Of a stretch of DNA of 12,096 nt, positions 11,363 to 12,096 are shown piece after piece. The position numbers and the translations under genes are program-made. The notes under the pieces are model-generated. The model was not told the origin of the DNA. It did no database searches and worked only from the letters and a program-made list of their open reading frames with translations. The DNA comes from Chthoniobacterales bacterium (GTDB taxonomy: Bacteria; Verrucomicrobiota; Verrucomicrobiia; Chthoniobacterales; JACTMZ01): assembly GCA_017853515.1 (NCBI GenBank), contig JAFMJK010000048.1:1-12096 (forward strand), in the 5' to 3' direction. Each line of letters starts with the position of its first letter. Position 1 is the stretch's first letter.

Positions 11363-12096
11363 CACTTCACCCCGAGCGCCGCGCCGAGGCGTTTGCAGAC
11401 GGTATCGAGCGACTTGACGCGCGCATACCATTTGAAATTGGCGGGGATGATTTGCCACGGGGCGAACTCGGGCGAGGTCTTGACGAACATGTCCTCGGCG
11501 GCCTTGAGGTAAGCGTTCCACTTGTCGCGGTTGCGCCAGTCTTCCTCCGTGATTTTCCAATTTTTCATCGGGTCGGCCTCGCGCTTTTTGAACCGCGCCA
11601 TCTGCTCCTGCTTGGTGATCTGGAGCCACAATTTGATGATGATCGCGCCGTCGTCGTGCAGCACGCGCTCGAACTCGTTGATCTCGCGGTAGGCGCGTTG
11701 CCATTCGGTCTTCGCGCAAAATCCCTCGATGCGCTCGACGAGGACGCGTCCATACCACGAGCGATCGAAGATGGCGATTTCGCCGCGGCGGGGGAGCTTG
11801 TTCCAGAAGCGCCAGAGGTAATGGTGCGCGTATTCCTCGTCGGTCGGCTTGATCGTCGAGTAGACGCGGATGTGGCGCGGGTCCAACCGCTCGACCAACC
11901 GCTTGATCGTCCCTCCCTTGCCCGCCGCATCGGGTCCTTCCACCACAATGACAACACTGCGGTTCGAGTCCTTCAGCGCGTGCTGCAGCTCGAGCAAACG
12001 CAAATGCCCGGCCCGCAATCTCTCGCGGTATTTTTCCGGGGTGTGCGACTTCGATTGGTCCAGATCGGCGAGGCGGACCGGTTTGGCTGCGGAGGC
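11362..12096 (-). CDS. polyphosphate kinase 2 (PPK2) family protein, 5' end cut by window
   Basis: The visible 244 residues run open to the window edge, so the N-terminus is missing. PPK2 enzymes transfer phosphate between polyphosphate and nucleotides in the cytoplasm. The Walker A motif is 'GPDAAGKGG' (visible residues 54-62, Lys60). The Walker B region is 'IFDRSWYGR' (Asp111-Arg112), followed by the lid segment 'VLVERIEGF'. The C-terminal signature 'KNWKITEEDWRNRDKWNAY' is present, as is 'TSPEFAPWQIIPANFKWYAR'. 'DRSWYGRVLVER' and 'TEEDWRNRDKW' resemble polyphosphate:AMP phosphotransferase (class II/PAP-type) sequences more than class III 'NRSHYEDVL' types, so AMP or a nucleoside monophosphate may be the acceptor. 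Whether it is single-domain or the C-terminal half of a two-domain PAP cannot be told. It converges on the 2-TM gene, with no shared operon in view. Confidence 0.92.
   Translation of the reverse strand, partial: ASAAKPVRLADLDQSKSHTPEKYRERLRAGHLRLLELQHALKDSNRSVVIVVEGPDAAGKGGTIKRLVERLDPRHIRVYSTIKPTDEEYAHHYLWRFWNKLPRRGEIAIFDRSWYGRVLVERIEGFCAKTEWQRAYREINEFERVLHDDGAIIIKLWLQITKQEQMARFKKREADPMKNWKITEEDWRNRDKWNAYLKAAEDMFVKTSPEFAPWQIIPANFKWYARVKSLDTVCKRLGAALGVK

Overview
The window is GC-rich, densely coding bacterial DNA, most likely from a Verrucomicrobiota member, perhaps Opitutales. This is an inference from family content and style, not a marker gene. It rests on a very large secreted amylase with thrombospondin-type-3-like calcium repeats and the C-terminal 'Y.V.aSs.L..gqWt.v' beta domain common in this phylum, on bacterial GPP34 and DUF1844 genes, on hairpin-rich dispersed repeats, and on starts without Shine-Dalgarno sequences. 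No rRNA, tRNA, CRISPR array, insertion sequence or phage gene was seen.

Layout. At 2-1607 three small plus-strand genes encode a DUF1844 protein, a STAS anti-sigma-factor-antagonist-like protein and a GPP34 (Golgi phosphoprotein 3-like) protein. The gap before GPP34 holds an imperfect inverted-repeat element around a perfect hairpin. At 1608-1850 lies a convergent spacer with a 76-bp two-hairpin element. From 10637 down to 1851 one minus-strand gene fills about 73% of the window. It encodes a secreted polypeptide of about 2,930 residues with two different glycosidase modules: a complete GH13 alpha-amylase at the N-terminus and a GH57-like domain near the C-terminus. Between them are beta-sandwich domains, arrays of EF-hand-like Ca2+ loops, TSP3-like repeats and a DOMON-like domain. 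At 10638-10860 a divergent spacer holds candidate promoters and a palindrome abutting the amylase start. Then come a small 2-TM protein resembling a K+-channel pore without its selectivity filter (10861-11232), a second, degenerate copy of the two-hairpin element, and a PPK2-family polyphosphate kinase running off the right edge (11362-12096, minus).

Function. The amylase probably attacks alpha-glucans outside the cytoplasm, with the Ca2+ repeats acting as rigid spacers. PPK2 handles cytoplasmic polyphosphate/nucleotide phosphorylation. The three left-hand genes look like regulation (STAS) and membrane-associated housekeeping. No pathway clearly links all the genes. The main novelty is the GH13-plus-GH57 protein, with calcium-loop arrays of different copy number inserted at what looks like the same site of two related Ig-like domains.
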